Counted from the stretch's first letter, positions 48,176-57,683 are shown. The stretch is 64,000 bases of DNA from Streptomyces omiyaensis (GCF_014650895.1 NZ_BMVV01000006.1:310001-374000); one strand, 5' to 3'. Numbers and translations are program-made. The notes: generated by a model from the letters alone, not told the origin.

Positions 48176-49030
48176 GTGGGATCTTTGCGCAATCCGGTCG
48201 GGCCGCTTCCCTCCACCATCTACTGGCGACGGAGGGCGGTCGCGCTGTGCCTGATCGCACTCCTCGCCCTGCTGGCCCTGTGGGTCCTCGCCTCCGGTGA
48301 CGGCGGCGGCAAGAAGGCGAACGACGCGGCCAACGGCTCGGCCCCCGCGCCCTCCATCACCCCCGGTCCGGCCGGCACCGGACCGGCCATCAGCCAACAG
48401 CCGGGCGGTCGCGACGAGTCGGGCGACTCCGGCGACGCGGGCGAGTCCGGTACGGGCGACGGCCCGGGCTCGGGCTCCGGCTCCGACGCCGGATCCGGAG
48501 CCGGTACGGACGCGGGCACCGGCGACGGCTCCGGCCCGGCCGGATCCGGCGCGGGGGGCAAGAACGGCGACACCGACGGCGCGGGCGACGGCGGCGCGGG
48601 CCGGCGCGTCCCGGCCGGATCCCCGCTCCCGAACTGCCCCTTGGCGTCGCTGGAGTTGGCGCTGAGCAGCGCCAAGCTCACCTACGAGCCCGGCGAGAAG
48701 CCCCGCTTCCACCTCGCCGTCAAGAACACCTCGGACACCGACTGCAAGGCCGACCTCGGCCCCCGCACCGCCGTCCTCAAGATCATCGGAACGCCGCAGA
48801 GCGACCGGCTGTGGGCCTCCGACGACTGCCCGCGCCCCGGCGACCCGGTGCTGCTGAAGGTCCCCGCGCGCACCACGATCACCCACACCGTGGAGTGGGA
48901 CCTCCGCCGCAGCGCCCCGCGGTGCGCCACCGCCCCCGCGGGCGAGGCCGCGCCGGGCAACTACCTGGTCGAGGCGACCGTGGCGGGCTCCCGGCCGGTC
49001 GCGGCCCCCTTCGCCCTGGCCAAGGACTGA
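48176..49030 (+). CDS. Membrane-anchored extracytoplasmic protein, function unknown
   Basis: A 284-residue protein with one N-terminal membrane anchor (about 19-40, RRAVALCLIALLALLALWVLA minus the ends), then a 100-residue Gly/Ser/Asp/Pro-rich low-complexity stalk, then a folded beta-type domain (about 150-284) containing two cysteine pairs (NCPLASLELALSS, DCKADLGPRT, DDCPRPG, RCATAPA) likely disulfide-bonded outside the cell. The domain resembles an Ig-like fold (AVKNTSDTDC, TVEWDLRRS). Conserved in Streptomyces as far as I recall, without known function. Confidence 0.75.
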   Translation: MGSLRNPVGPLPSTIYWRRRAVALCLIALLALLALWVLASGDGGGKKANDAANGSAPAPSITPGPAGTGPAISQQPGGRDESGDSGDAGESGTGDGPGSGSGSDAGSGAGTDAGTGDGSGPAGSGAGGKNGDTDGAGDGGAGRRVPAGSPLPNCPLASLELALSSAKLTYEPGEKPRFHLAVKNTSDTDCKADLGPRTAVLKIIGTPQSDRLWASDDCPRPGDPVLLKVPARTTITHTVEWDLRRSAPRCATAPAGEAAPGNYLVEATVAGSRPVAAPFALAKD

Positions 49031-49078
49031 GCGCGGCGGGACCGGTCCCGGGCTCGCCCCGTCCGGCTTCCGGCCGCG

Positions 49079-49140
49079 GTCCGGGTCACGATTCCGGCCC
49101 TGGCCCCGCCCCCGGTCCGGGTCCCGGCCCTGGCCCGGCT
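49079..49140 (+). repeat. Imperfect ~35-bp direct repeat in the gap before disA
   Basis: GGTCCGGGTC...CCGGCCCTGGCCC occurs from 49079 and again from 49114 in the otherwise featureless convergent gap 49031-49163. Confidence 0.55.
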
Positions 49141-49163
49141 CAGGTCACCGTCGCGGCCGTCGG

Positions 49164-50288
49164 TCAGACGTACCGCTCCAGGATCGACGACTCCGCCAGC
49201 CGCGACAGGCCCTCGCGGACGCTGCGGGCCCGCGCCTCGCCGACGCCGTCCACGGTCTGGAGGTCGTCCACGCTCGCCGCGAGCAGCTTCTGCAGCCCGC
49301 CGAAGTGCTCCACCAGCCGCTCGATGATCGCGCCGGGCAGCCGCGGCACCTTGGCCAGCAGCCGGTAGCCGCGGGGCGAGACCGCCGAGTCGAGGGTCTC
49401 GGGGGAGCCGCTGTAGCCGAGGGCGCGGGCGACGACGGGCAGTTCGAGGAGCTCGGTGTGCGAGAGCGCGTCCAGCTCGGTCAGCGCCTCCGCGACCGTG
49501 CGGGAGCGCTTCGCCGTCGGCTCGGGCACGTAGTCCCGGATCACCAGCTCGCGCTCCGGCTCCACGCCCGCGATCAGCTCGTCGAGCTGGAGCGAGAGGA
49601 GCCGGCCGTCGGTGCCGAGCTCGACGACGTACTCCGCGATCTCGGTGGCGATCCGGCGGACCATCTCCAGGCGCTGGGCCACCGCCGTGACGTCCCGGAC
49701 GGTCACCAGGTCCTCGATCTCCAGTGCGGAGAGCGTGCCGGCCACCTCGTCGAGACGGAGCTTGTACCGCTCCAGGGTCGCGAGCGCCTGGTTGGCCCGG
49801 GACAGGATCGCCGCCGACTCCTCCAGGACCCGCCGCTCGCCGTTCACGTACAGCGCGATCAGGCGCATCGACTGGGAGACGGAGACGACGGGGAAGTTGC
49901 ACTGCTTGGAGACCCGGTCCGCGGTGCGGTGGCGGGTGCCGGTCTCCTCGGTGGGGATGGAGGCGTCCGGGACCAGCTGCACACCGGCCCGGTGGATCTT
50001 GGTGATGTCCTTGTCGAGGACGATCGCCCCGTCGAGCTTGCACAGCTCGCGCAGGCGCGTCGCGGCGAACTCGACGTCGATCACGAAGCCGCCGGTGCAC
50101 ATCGAGTCGACCGTCTTGTCCATGCCGAGGACGATCAGCCCACCGGTGTTGCCGCGGAGGATCCGCTCCAGGCCGTCGCGCAGGGCGGTGCCGGGCGCGA
50201 CGGCGCTCAGGGCCGCGCGCATCAGCGCTTCGTTGCCGGAGCCCGCGCCGGACTTTCCGGGAGCTGCTGCCCCGTCCTTGGCTGCCAC
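49164..50288 (-). CDS. disA: Diadenylate cyclase / DNA integrity scanning protein DisA
   Basis: Makes the second messenger c-di-AMP from ATP and scans DNA for branched structures. The DAC domain carries [10 protein letters not shown] and [10 protein letters not shown] (the DGA and RHR catalytic motifs), followed by the helical spine and a C-terminal helix-hairpin-helix ([23 protein letters not shown]). 374 residues. GTG 50288 is preceded by GGAGGAG; the longer frame to 50462 lacks similarity. A TAGACT -10 candidate lies near 50332. radA is next upstream. Confidence 0.95.
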   Translation of the reverse strand: MAAKDGAAAPGKSGAGSGNEALMRAALSAVAPGTALRDGLERILRGNTGGLIVLGMDKTVDSMCTGGFVIDVEFAATRLRELCKLDGAIVLDKDITKIHRAGVQLVPDASIPTEETGTRHRTADRVSKQCNFPVVSVSQSMRLIALYVNGERRVLEESAAILSRANQALATLERYKLRLDEVAGTLSALEIEDLVTVRDVTAVAQRLEMVRRIATEIAEYVVELGTDGRLLSLQLDELIAGVEPERELVIRDYVPEPTAKRSRTVAEALTELDALSHTELLELPVVARALGYSGSPETLDSAVSPRGYRLLAKVPRLPGAIIERLVEHFGGLQKLLAASVDDLQTVDGVGEARARSVREGLSRLAESSILERYV

Positions 50289-50654
50289 TGCACTCCTCCG
50301 GCTCGTACGGATGGGCGAGACCAGGGCAAAGTCTAGCGACACCACCCCGCGGCCCTGGGCCGCACGCCGGTCCGGGGTGCTCCGGACGGGCACCCGCCGG
50401 GGCGGCCCGGTCGCGATCCGCCCTACCCGTTCGGCCGCGCGCCTACCCCTCCGGAACCCCACCGGAGTACCCGCTCCACCGCCGCGCCGCCCGCCGGGCG
50501 ACCCCCGGTCCCCACCGCACCGCCCCGGGACCTCCCGCGCTCAGTCGCCGGTCAGCCGCCGTGCCCTCCCCGGCCGGCCCCCGGTCACCCGCCACGTCGC
50601 CCCCCGGCGGTCTCCGGGCTGCCGGCCGGATCCCTCCCGGCCGGGAGGCCCGGA
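50289..50654. other. disA-radA intergenic region
   Basis: These 366 bases include the disA promoter (TAGACT on the minus strand near 50332) and a CCGGCCGG-rich inverted repeat near 50624-50650 that may end radA transcription. I see no gene in it. Confidence 0.5.
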
Positions 50655-52061
50655 TCACTCCCCGGGCTCCTCCGTCTTCCGGGACGCGCGGCGGCCCTGC
50701 GGCAGGACCCGCAGGGCGTCGCCCACGTTCGCCACCTCTGTCACCTTCATGCCGGCCGGGACCTTCCCCGGGTCCCCGGGGACCAGCGCGTGGGTGAAGC
50801 CCAGGCGGTGCGCCTCGGCGAGGCGCCGCTGGACGCCGGTGACCCGCCGCACCTCGCCCGCGAGGCCGACCTCGCCGATCGCGACCAGGTTCTTCGGCAG
50901 CGGGGTGTCGCTCGCGGCGGAGGCCAGGGCGAGCGCGATGGCCAGGTCGGCGGCCGGCTCGGAGAGCTTCACCCCGCCCACGGTGGCGCTGTAGATGTCC
51001 CGCTTGCCCAGCGCGCTGATCCGGCCCCGCTGCTCCAGCACCGCCAGCATCATCGACACCCGGGAGGTCTCCAGGCCGGAGGTGGTCCGGCGCGGGGACG
51101 GGATCTGCGAGTCCACGGTCAGCGCCTGCACCTCGGCGACGAGCGGCCGCCGGCCCTCCAGGGTGACCGTGAGGCAGGTCCCCGGCACGGCCACGTCACG
51201 ACGGGTCAGGAAGAGCCCCGACGGGTCGGCGAGACCGGTGATCCCCTCGTCGTGCAGCTCGAAGCAGCCGACCTCGTCCGTCGCCCCGTACCGGTTCTTC
51301 ACGCCCCGGACCAGCCGCAGGCGCGCGTGCCGGTCGCCCTCGAAGTGCAGCACGACGTCGACCAGGTGCTCCAGGAGGCGCGGTCCCGCGATCGCCCCGT
51401 CCTTCGTCACGTGCCCGACGAGCAGCGTGGACATCCCGCGCTCCTTGGAGGCCCGGATCAGCGCGCCCGCGACCTCGCGGACCTGCGCCATGCCCCCGGG
51501 GGCGCCGTCGATCTCCGGCGAGGCGACCGTCTGCACCGAGTCCAGGATCAGCAGGGAGGGCTTCACCTCGTCCAGGTGCCCGAGCACCGCCGACAGGTCG
51601 GTCTCGGCCGCCAGGTACAGGTGGTCGCTGAGCGCGTCGATCCGGTCCGCGCGGAGCCGGACCTGGCTCGCGGACTCCTCGCCCGTCACGTACAGCGTGC
51701 GGTGCTGCTCGCTGGCGGCCTTGGCGGCGACGTCGAGGAGCAGCGTGGACTTGCCGACGCCCGGCTCCCCGGCGAGCAGCACGACCGCCCCCGGGACCAG
51801 CCCGCCGCCGAGGACCCGGTCCAGCTCGGCGACCCCGGTGGTGCGGGCGGTCGCCTGCCGCCCGTCGACCTGGGCGATGGGCAGCGCGGAGGTGGAGACC
51901 CGCCCCGCGGCGGTGGTCCGGACGGCGGGCGCGCCGTACTCCTCGACCGTCCCCCACGCCTGGCACTCGGGGCAGCGGCCGAGCCACTTCGCCGTCTGCC
52001 AGCCGCACTCGGTGCAGCGGTAGGACGGACGGTCCTTGGCGGATTTCGTACGGGCAGCCAT
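50655..52061 (-). CDS. radA: DNA repair protein RadA
   Basis: RecA-like branch-migration ATPase. Order: N-terminal C4 zinc finger CTECGWQTAKWLGRCPEC (about 15-32), Walker A GEPGVGKST, the RadA motif VKNRYGATDE, and a C-terminal Lon-protease-like domain (SATVGGVKLSEPAADLAIALAL) lacking peptidase activity. 468 residues. ATG 52061 is preceded by TACGGT at seven bases, so the message is probably leaderless. In Bacillus RadA inhibits DisA; here the two genes are neighbours on one strand. Confidence 0.95.
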   Translation of the reverse strand: MAARTKSAKDRPSYRCTECGWQTAKWLGRCPECQAWGTVEEYGAPAVRTTAAGRVSTSALPIAQVDGRQATARTTGVAELDRVLGGGLVPGAVVLLAGEPGVGKSTLLLDVAAKAASEQHRTLYVTGEESASQVRLRADRIDALSDHLYLAAETDLSAVLGHLDEVKPSLLILDSVQTVASPEIDGAPGGMAQVREVAGALIRASKERGMSTLLVGHVTKDGAIAGPRLLEHLVDVVLHFEGDRHARLRLVRGVKNRYGATDEVGCFELHDEGITGLADPSGLFLTRRDVAVPGTCLTVTLEGRRPLVAEVQALTVDSQIPSPRRTTSGLETSRVSMMLAVLEQRGRISALGKRDIYSATVGGVKLSEPAADLAIALALASAASDTPLPKNLVAIGEVGLAGEVRRVTGVQRRLAEAHRLGFTHALVPGDPGKVPAGMKVTEVANVGDALRVLPQGRRASRKTEEPGE

Positions 52062-52068
52062 GCCCCAC

Positions 52069-52074
52069 ACCGTA
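52069..52074 (-). promoter_or_regulatory. -10 element, likely leaderless radA promoter
   Basis: TACGGT on the minus strand, seven bases before the radA ATG. Confidence 0.55.
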
Positions 52075-52111
52075 GCCGCCGCCACCGACAGCGGACCGCC
52101 TTCCGCTCCCG

Positions 52112-52143
52112 ACCTGTGGACGGACCGTCCACGACCTGTGGAC
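52112..52143. promoter_or_regulatory. GTGGAC dyad and repeat in the radA upstream region
   Basis: GTGGACGGACCGTCCAC (52116-52132) is a perfect 8+8 dyad around one A. ACCTGTGGAC occurs at 52112 and again at 52134, 22 bases (two turns) apart. Three GTGGAC half-sites thus lie between divergent radA and the 52232 gene; they also resemble DnaA boxes. Confidence 0.5.
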
Positions 52144-52231
52144 AGACCGCCGCCACGGCAGCCGAGCGCCCTCCTCCTGTCCCCTTTCGAGTGATGGCTT
52201 CACCCGTAAGGCTGAGAACCGCGGATCCGGT

Positions 52232-54094
52232 ATGAAGAGTGCCCCCCTGCGCGCCTACGGTCGCCCAGTGACGAGCAGCAGGCTGGATTCCTCCCGCACG
52301 CCGGGCGCCCATCGGGCGCGCCGCGGCCCGCAGCAGGGCCCGCGCGCGCTCGGCCAGCGCCCTCCCGCCCGTTACGAGGCCGCCCTCGACGGGCTCTTCA
52401 CGTACTGCCTGTCGGTCCTCTGCGACCACGACACCGCCACCGCCGTCCTCGGCGACGTCCTGGCCGCGGCCGAGCGCCACCACGGCCGCTGCCCCTCCGA
52501 CGAGGAGGGCCGCACCGCCTGGCTGTACGCGCTGGCCCGATGGGCCTGCCTGCGCAGCCTCGGCGAGCGCCGCCGAAGGCGCCAGGGCGCGCACACCGGC
52601 CGGCCCGCGGCGACCCCGCCCGCGCCGGCGGCGGTCTCCGCCGAGACCGCCGACCGCCGCCGCGCCGAGCTCGCCACCCTCGCCTGGCCCGAGGCCGCCG
52701 GCACCACCCCCGAGCAGCGCGAGGCCCTCGAACTCGCCGTCCGGCACGGCCTGAGCGCACGGCAGGTCGCCGCCGTCCTCGCCCTCGACCCGCAGGCCGC
52801 CCGCGAACTGCTCGCCACCGCCGGCTGCGAGGTCGAGCGCACCCGGGCCGCGCTCGCCGTCGTCTCCACCGGCAGCTGCCCCACCGTGGCCCGGCTCCTC
52901 ACCGGCGACCGGCAGCTGATCCTCTCGGCCGCCCTCCGCGCCGAACTCGTCCGGCACGTCGACGACTGCCCGGTCTGCCGCCGCACCGCCGAGCGGGTCG
53001 GCGCCACCGCCCCGTGGCCCGGCGGCGGGCCGCGCGCCGTGCCGGACCGGCTGCCGCTCGTCGAGGCGCCCCGGGCCGCCGCCTACATGGCGATGCGGCA
53101 CGTCCCACGCGCGCGTGCCGGCGCCCCCCGCTTCGCCCCGACCGGCTTCCCGATCGACCCCAAGGACCTCGTCGCCCGCCGCGACCGGATGCGGGCCCGC
53201 GCGGTGACCACCACCGTGGTCGCCGCGGTCGTCGCGGCCCCGGTGCTCGCCCTGTGGACCTCGTACCGGGGCGTCCCCGCGGGCGCCGAGGCGGGCCGGG
53301 ACGACTCCCGGGTCAGCGCCGGCGAGCGGGGGGACGGGGCGGGCGCCGGCGGACACCCCAACGACCGGTACGAGAACGCCGGCAACGCCCGTACGACCCC
53401 AGGCCCCCGCTCCGCCCCGGGGGGCCGCTCCCCGGACGTCTCCGTCGAGGTCGTCAGCCCGGCCAGGCCCGCCGGGCAGGCCGCCCCCGCGCGGCCCGGG
53501 GACCCGGCGCCCGGCTGGATCGACGTCACCGCGCGCTGCCTCGGCGACGTCACCCTGATCACCCTCACCGGAGAGGGCGGCACCCCGGTCGACTGGTCCC
53601 TGTGGACCGACGCGCCCTGGCTGTACGTCACCCGGGCCGCCGGCACCCTGGGCCCGGGCGAGAGCGTCACCGTCGCCGTCCGCGTCGACCGCGCCCGGGA
53701 GCCGCGCGGCCCCTGGAGCGCGCGGATCGGCGTCGACCCCACCGGGGCGGTCCTGCGGATCAGCGGCCAGGGGCCCGTCGTCCCGATCGACGACCGGGTG
53801 ATCCCGCCCCCGCCGGTCACCACGGAGCCCACGACGCCGCCGACCGCGCCGCCCACCACCGGCGGGCCGGCCGACCCCGAGCCGACCGGCCCGACGCCCA
53901 CGGAGCCGACGACGCCGCCGCCGACCGAGGAGCCCACGACCCCGCCCGCGACGACGGAGCCCACGACCCCGCCGCCCACCACCGAGCAGCCGACGACGCC
54001 GCCGCCGACCGAGGAGCCCACGACCCCGCCCGCGACGACGGAGCCCACGACCCCGCCGGCCACGGACGAGCCCGCCCCGCAGCCGTCCTCCTGA
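52232..54094 (+). CDS. Sigma-like / zinc-finger / BACON-domain membrane protein
   Basis: A 620-residue fusion. Residues about 45-115 resemble ECF sigma region 2 (LDGLFTYCLSVLCDHDTATAVLGDVL, RTAWLYALARWACLRSL); 145-210 resemble region 4 (TTPEQREALELAVRHGLSARQVAAVL); 215-256 resemble an anti-sigma zinc finger with H242, C246 and C249 (HVDDCPVC). A membrane span follows at about 323-345, then an exported BACON-like beta domain (about 430-515) and a Pro/Thr/Glu-rich tail with tandem repeats. It may couple wall or glycan binding outside to regulation inside; DNA or RNA polymerase binding is unproved. GTG 52268 is an alternative start. Confidence 0.75.
   Translation: MKSAPLRAYGRPVTSSRLDSSRTPGAHRARRGPQQGPRALGQRPPARYEAALDGLFTYCLSVLCDHDTATAVLGDVLAAAERHHGRCPSDEEGRTAWLYALARWACLRSLGERRRRRQGAHTGRPAATPPAPAAVSAETADRRRAELATLAWPEAAGTTPEQREALELAVRHGLSARQVAAVLALDPQAARELLATAGCEVERTRAALAVVSTGSCPTVARLLTGDRQLILSAALRAELVRHVDDCPVCRRTAERVGATAPWPGGGPRAVPDRLPLVEAPRAAAYMAMRHVPRARAGAPRFAPTGFPIDPKDLVARRDRMRARAVTTTVVAAVVAAPVLALWTSYRGVPAGAEAGRDDSRVSAGERGDGAGAGGHPNDRYENAGNARTTPGPRSAPGGRSPDVSVEVVSPARPAGQAAPARPGDPAPGWIDVTARCLGDVTLITLTGEGGTPVDWSLWTDAPWLYVTRAAGTLGPGESVTVAVRVDRAREPRGPWSARIGVDPTGAVLRISGQGPVVPIDDRVIPPPPVTTEPTTPPTAPPTTGGPADPEPTGPTPTEPTTPPPTEEPTTPPATTEPTTPPPTTEQPTTPPPTEEPTTPPATTEPTTPPATDEPAPQPSS
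53912..54062 (+). repeat. In-gene tandem repeats encoding a Pro/Thr/Glu tail
   Basis: A roughly 80-base unit encoding PTEEPTTPPATTEPTTPP is present twice nearly unchanged, with a degenerate PTPTEPTTPP copy before. Repeats at DNA level as well as protein level suggest slippage or unequal crossing over. Confidence 0.7.
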
Positions 54095-54104
54095 GCGGGA
54101 GGGG

Positions 54105-55007
54105 CTACCGCTTCGGGTCCGCCGGGTGCGGTGCCACCATCGGCAGCGACGAGGCGAGCCGCGCCTCGCAGAGCCCGACCAGCACGTCGTAGGCCTCCTT
54201 GCCCATCATCTCGATCAGCTCCGGCCGGTACGAGACGTAGACCGGCTCCCCGCCGCCGTGCGCCGAGGTCGCCGAGGTGCACCACCAGTGCAGGTCGTGA
54301 CCGCCCGGGCCCCAGCCCCGCCGGTCGTACTCGCCGATCGACACCTGGAGCACGCGCGTGTCGTCGGGCCGGTCGATCCAGTCGTACGTCCGGCGCACCG
54401 GCAGCTGCCAGCACACGTCCGGCTTCGTCTCCAGCGGCTCCCGCCCCTCGCGCAGCGCCAGGATGTGCAGCGAGCAGCCGGCGCCGCCGGCGAAGCCCGG
54501 CCGGTTCTGGAAGATGCACGAGCCCTTCCAGCGGCGGGTCTGCCGGTCGCCGTCCTCGTCGACCTGCGTCCAGCCGGTCTCGCTGCCCACGTCGTGGAAC
54601 TGCCACAGCTCCGGCGTCAGCTTCGCCACGTGCTCCGCGACCCGCTTCTCGTCGTCCTCGTCGGAGAAGTGGGCGCCCAGGGTGCAGCAGCCGTCCGCCG
54701 CCCGGCCCGCCTGGATGCCCTGGCAGCCGCTCCCGAAGACGCAGGTCCACCGGGAGGTCAGCCAGGTCAGGTCGCAGCGGAAGACCTGTTCCTCGTCGGC
54801 CGGATCAGCGAACTCGACCCACGCGCGCGGGAAGTCGAGCCCCTGCTCGTCCGGCTCCGCGCCCTTGCGCTGCTTCGTCACGCCCCTGACGGGCGGTTTC
54901 GCGCCCTCCACGTCGCGCGCGTACTTCACGTCCCGCACGTCGTGCGCGGCCTCGTCGCCGCCGGCGGCACTGTCTTTGCCCGGCTTCGCCTTTTTCGTCT
55001 TTGGCAC
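54105..55007 (-). CDS. Cys-rich conserved protein (DUF3109-like)
   Basis: A 300-residue protein with many cysteines: [47 protein letters not shown] and WWCTSATS. The pattern resembles DUF3109/YkgJ-type proteins thought to bind a metal or iron-sulfur cluster. The N-terminal 45 residues are highly basic and disordered ([17 protein letters not shown]). No membrane span. It converges on the BACON gene with ten bases between, and is divergent from the Ppx/GppA gene. Confidence 0.7.
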   Translation of the reverse strand: MPKTKKAKPGKDSAAGGDEAAHDVRDVKYARDVEGAKPPVRGVTKQRKGAEPDEQGLDFPRAWVEFADPADEEQVFRCDLTWLTSRWTCVFGSGCQGIQAGRAADGCCTLGAHFSDEDDEKRVAEHVAKLTPELWQFHDVGSETGWTQVDEDGDRQTRRWKGSCIFQNRPGFAGGAGCSLHILALREGREPLETKPDVCWQLPVRRTYDWIDRPDDTRVLQVSIGEYDRRGWGPGGHDLHWWCTSATSAHGGGEPVYVSYRPELIEMMGKEAYDVLVGLCEARLASSLPMVAPHPADPKR

Positions 55008-55035
55008 AACGCCAAGCGTATGCGGGCGGGCGCAG

Positions 55036-55041
55036 TAGCGT
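55036..55041 (+). promoter_or_regulatory. -10 element, likely leaderless
   Basis: TAGCGT, seven bases before ATG 55049. Confidence 0.55.
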
Positions 55042-55048
55042 TTCCGCC

Positions 55049-55993
55049 ATGAGACTCGGAGTCCTCGACGTCGGTTCGAACACTGTGCACCTGCTCGTGG
55101 TGGACGCCCACCCCGGCGCCCGTCCGCTGCCCGCCCACTCCCACAAGGCGGACCTGCGGCTCGCCGAACTCCTCGACGCGCGCGGAGCGATCGCGCCCGA
55201 CGGCGTCGAGCGGCTCATCGCGACCGTCAGGGACGCCCTGCATGCCGCCGAGGACAAGGGCTGCGAGGAGGTCCTGCCCTTCGCGACCTCCGCCGTCCGC
55301 GAGGCCACCAACGCCGACGAGGTCCTCGCCCGGGTCAAGGACGAGACCGGCGTCGACCTCCAGGTCCTCACCGGCGGGGAGGAGGCCCGGCTCACCTTCC
55401 TCGCCGCCCGCCGCTGGTTCGGCTGGTCCGCCGGCAAGCTCCTCCTCCTCGACATCGGCGGCGGCTCCCTGGAGGTCGCGTACGGCATCGACGAGGACCC
55501 CGACGCCGCCGTCTCGCTGCCGCTCGGCGCCGGCCGGCTCACCGCCGGCTGGCTGCCCGGGGACCCGCCCGACACGGAGGACGTCAAGGCGCTCCGCCGC
55601 CACGTCCGCGCCCAGATCGCGCGGACGGTCGGCGAGTTCAGCCGCTTCGGCCGGCCCGACCACGTCGTCGCCACCTCCAAGACCTTCAAGCAGCTCGCCC
55701 GGATCGCCGGCGCACCCGGCTCCGGCGAGGGCCTGTACGTCGAGCGGCTCCTGACCCGCGCCTCCCTGGAGGAGTGGGTGCCGCGGCTCGCGGCCATGTC
55801 CGGCGGCGAGCGCGCCACCCTGCCCGGCGTCTCCGAGAACCGCGCCGCCCAGCTCCTCGCCGGCGCCCTCGTCGCCGAGGGCGCGATGGACCTGCTCGGC
55901 GTGGAGCGGCTGGAGATCTGCCCCTGGGCCCTGCGCGAGGGCGTGATCCTCCGCCGCCTCGACCACCTCCCGGAGCTCCTGGCCGGCACCTGA
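55049..55993 (+). CDS. Ppx/GppA-family exopolyphosphatase / pppGpp phosphohydrolase
   Basis: A 314-residue ASKHA-fold phosphatase acting on polyphosphate or pppGpp. Phosphate-1 motif [16 protein letters not shown] is at the N-terminus and the phosphate-2 motif [15 protein letters not shown] lies near residue 135; [13 protein letters not shown] is also typical. It lacks the C-terminal HD domain of larger exopolyphosphatases, like mycobacterial Ppx1. Whether it prefers polyphosphate or pppGpp cannot be read from sequence. Confidence 0.9.
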   Translation: MRLGVLDVGSNTVHLLVVDAHPGARPLPAHSHKADLRLAELLDARGAIAPDGVERLIATVRDALHAAEDKGCEEVLPFATSAVREATNADEVLARVKDETGVDLQVLTGGEEARLTFLAARRWFGWSAGKLLLLDIGGGSLEVAYGIDEDPDAAVSLPLGAGRLTAGWLPGDPPDTEDVKALRRHVRAQIARTVGEFSRFGRPDHVVATSKTFKQLARIAGAPGSGEGLYVERLLTRASLEEWVPRLAAMSGGERATLPGVSENRAAQLLAGALVAEGAMDLLGVERLEICPWALREGVILRRLDHLPELLAGT

Positions 55994-56037
55994 CCGGCAG
56001 CCCCCGCCGGCCCCGCGCCCGCACACCGGGGGCGTAC

Positions 56038-56185
56038 GGAGCCCATGCCGGGGAGCATACGGAGCCCGTGTCGGGGGGTGCGGAGCCCGTACCGGGGGCG
56101 TATGGAGCCCGTGTCGGGGGGGTGCGGAGCCCGTACCGGGGGCCTAGGGAGCCCGTGCCGGGGGAGCGTGCGGGCCGTGCCGGCG
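56038..56185 (+). repeat. 22-bp tandem repeat array
   Basis: GGAGCCCGTRYCGGGGG plus a short variable tail recurs at 56038, 56061, 56082, 56104, 56126 and 56148, with a seventh degenerate copy from about 56170. Copies 2 and 4 (GTGTC) and 3 and 5 (GTACC) match each other, i.e. a higher-order two-unit repeat. It occupies most of the 254-base gap before the epimerase gene. Confidence 0.85.
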
Positions 56186-56234
56186 GCGTGCGGGGGGTGA
56201 CCGGAACCACCCTCCCGCGCCCAGGTGCGCCCCG

Positions 56235-56240
56235 TACCCT
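56235..56240 (+). promoter_or_regulatory. -10 element, likely leaderless
   Basis: TACCCT, seven bases before GTG 56248. Confidence 0.55.
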
Positions 56241-56247
56241 GTCTGTC

Positions 56248-57072
56248 GTGGCAGAACCAGCGGTGCGCGTCCCGGATGCGAAGGTCGCCCTGTCGACGGC
56301 CTCGGTCTATCCGGAGTCAACGGCGACGGCCTTCGAGGTCGCCGCGCGCCTCGGCTACGACGGCGTCGAGGTCATGGTGTGGACCGACCCGGTCAGCCAG
56401 GACATCGAGGCCCTGCGCCGGCTCTCCGACCACCACCAGGTGCCGATCCTCGCCGTCCACGCCCCCTGCCTGCTCATCACCCAGCGCGTCTGGTCCACCG
56501 ACCCCTGGGTCAAGCTCCGGCGCGCCCGGACGGCCGCCGAGAAGCTCGGCGCGTCCACCGTCGTCGTCCACCCGCCCTTCCGCTGGCAGCGCCAGTACGC
56601 CCGCGACTTCGTCTCCGGCATCTGGCGGATGGCCGACGAGACCGACGTCCGCTTCGCCGTCGAGAACATGTACCCCTGGCGGTACAAGGACCGCGAGATG
56701 CTCGCGTACGCCCCCGAGTGGGACGTCACCAAGGACGACTACCGGCACTTCACGATCGACCTCTCGCACACCGCGACCGCCCGCACGGACACCCTCGCGA
56801 TGGTCGACCGCATGGGCGACCGGCTCGGCCACGTCCACCTCGCCGACGGGCGCGGCTCCGCCAAGGACGAGCACCTGGTGCCGGGCCGCGGCACCCAGCC
56901 GTGCGCCGAGCTCCTGGAGCGGCTGGCCGTGACCGGCTTCGACGGACACGTCGTCATCGAGGTCAACACCCGGCGCGCGATGTCCGCCGCCGAACGGGAG
57001 GCCGACCTCGCCGAGGCGCTCGCCTTCACCCGGCTCCACCTCGCCTCGGCGGCCCGGGGCACGCGCGCGTGA
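56248..57072 (+). CDS. Sugar phosphate isomerase/epimerase family TIM-barrel protein
   Basis: A 274-residue AP-endonuclease-2-like barrel. Signature elements are [29 protein letters not shown] at the N-terminus (in part), metal-ligand candidates in [38 protein letters not shown] and VIEVNTR. Substrate unknown. GTG 56248 with a -10 seven bases upstream suggests a leaderless transcript. It overlaps the downstream tetR by four bases. Confidence 0.85.
   Translation: MAEPAVRVPDAKVALSTASVYPESTATAFEVAARLGYDGVEVMVWTDPVSQDIEALRRLSDHHQVPILAVHAPCLLITQRVWSTDPWVKLRRARTAAEKLGASTVVVHPPFRWQRQYARDFVSGIWRMADETDVRFAVENMYPWRYKDREMLAYAPEWDVTKDDYRHFTIDLSHTATARTDTLAMVDRMGDRLGHVHLADGRGSAKDEHLVPGRGTQPCAELLERLAVTGFDGHVVIEVNTRRAMSAAEREADLAEALAFTRLHLASAARGTRA
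57060..57071. repeat. CACGCGCGCGTG palindrome across a stop/start junction
   Basis: One of seven exact copies in the window; this one spans the last codons of the TIM-barrel gene and the GTG start of the tetR gene. Confidence 0.7.
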
Positions 57073-57683
57073 GCGGGGAGTCCCCCCGGCGCCGCGGCCG
57101 CCCCGCGCGCGCCTCCGCCGACGGCACCGGCCCCGGCGCGCGCGAGCGGATCCTCGCGGCGGCCCGGACCCGGTTCGCCGAGCGCGGCTACGACAAGACC
57201 TCGGTCCGCGGCATCGCCGAGGCCGCCGGTGTCGACCCCGCGCTCGTGCACCACTACTTCGGGACCAAGGACGAGGTCTTCGCGGCGGCGATCGAGGTCT
57301 CCTTCGAGCCCGCCCTGGTCGTCCCCGCCATCCTCGACGGCCCGCGCGAGGAGGTCGGCGAGCGCCTCGCCCGCTTCTTCATCGGCGTGTGGGAGAACCC
57401 GGCGACCCGCGCCCCGCTGCTCGCCGTCATCCGCTCGGCGGTGACCCACGAGGCCGCGGCGACGGTGCTGCGGACCTTCGTGCTGCGCCGGCTCCTGGAG
57501 CGGATCGCCGCCGGCCTGGCGGTGCCGGACCCGAGGTTCCGCGCCGAGCTCGCGGCCTCGCAGATGATCGGGATCGTGATCCTGCGGTACGTGATCCGGG
57601 TCGAGCCGCTCGCCTCCGCGGACCCGGAGCAGATCGTCGCCGAGGTGGCCCCGACCCTCCAGCGCTATCTGACCGAAGCCTGA
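57069..57683 (+). CDS. TetR-family transcriptional regulator
   Basis: A 204-residue regulator with a basic N-terminal tail, a TetR helix-turn-helix ([19 protein letters not shown] then [20 protein letters not shown]) and a TetR_C domain with [23 protein letters not shown], a type seen in many actinobacterial TetR proteins. GTG overlaps the preceding stop (GTGA), so it is cotranslated with the epimerase-like gene. Its last codons and stop are duplicated just downstream. Confidence 0.9.
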   Translation: MSGESPRRRGRPARASADGTGPGARERILAAARTRFAERGYDKTSVRGIAEAAGVDPALVHHYFGTKDEVFAAAIEVSFEPALVVPAILDGPREEVGERLARFFIGVWENPATRAPLLAVIRSAVTHEAAATVLRTFVLRRLLERIAAGLAVPDPRFRAELAASQMIGIVILRYVIRVEPLASADPEQIVAEVAPTLQRYLTEA

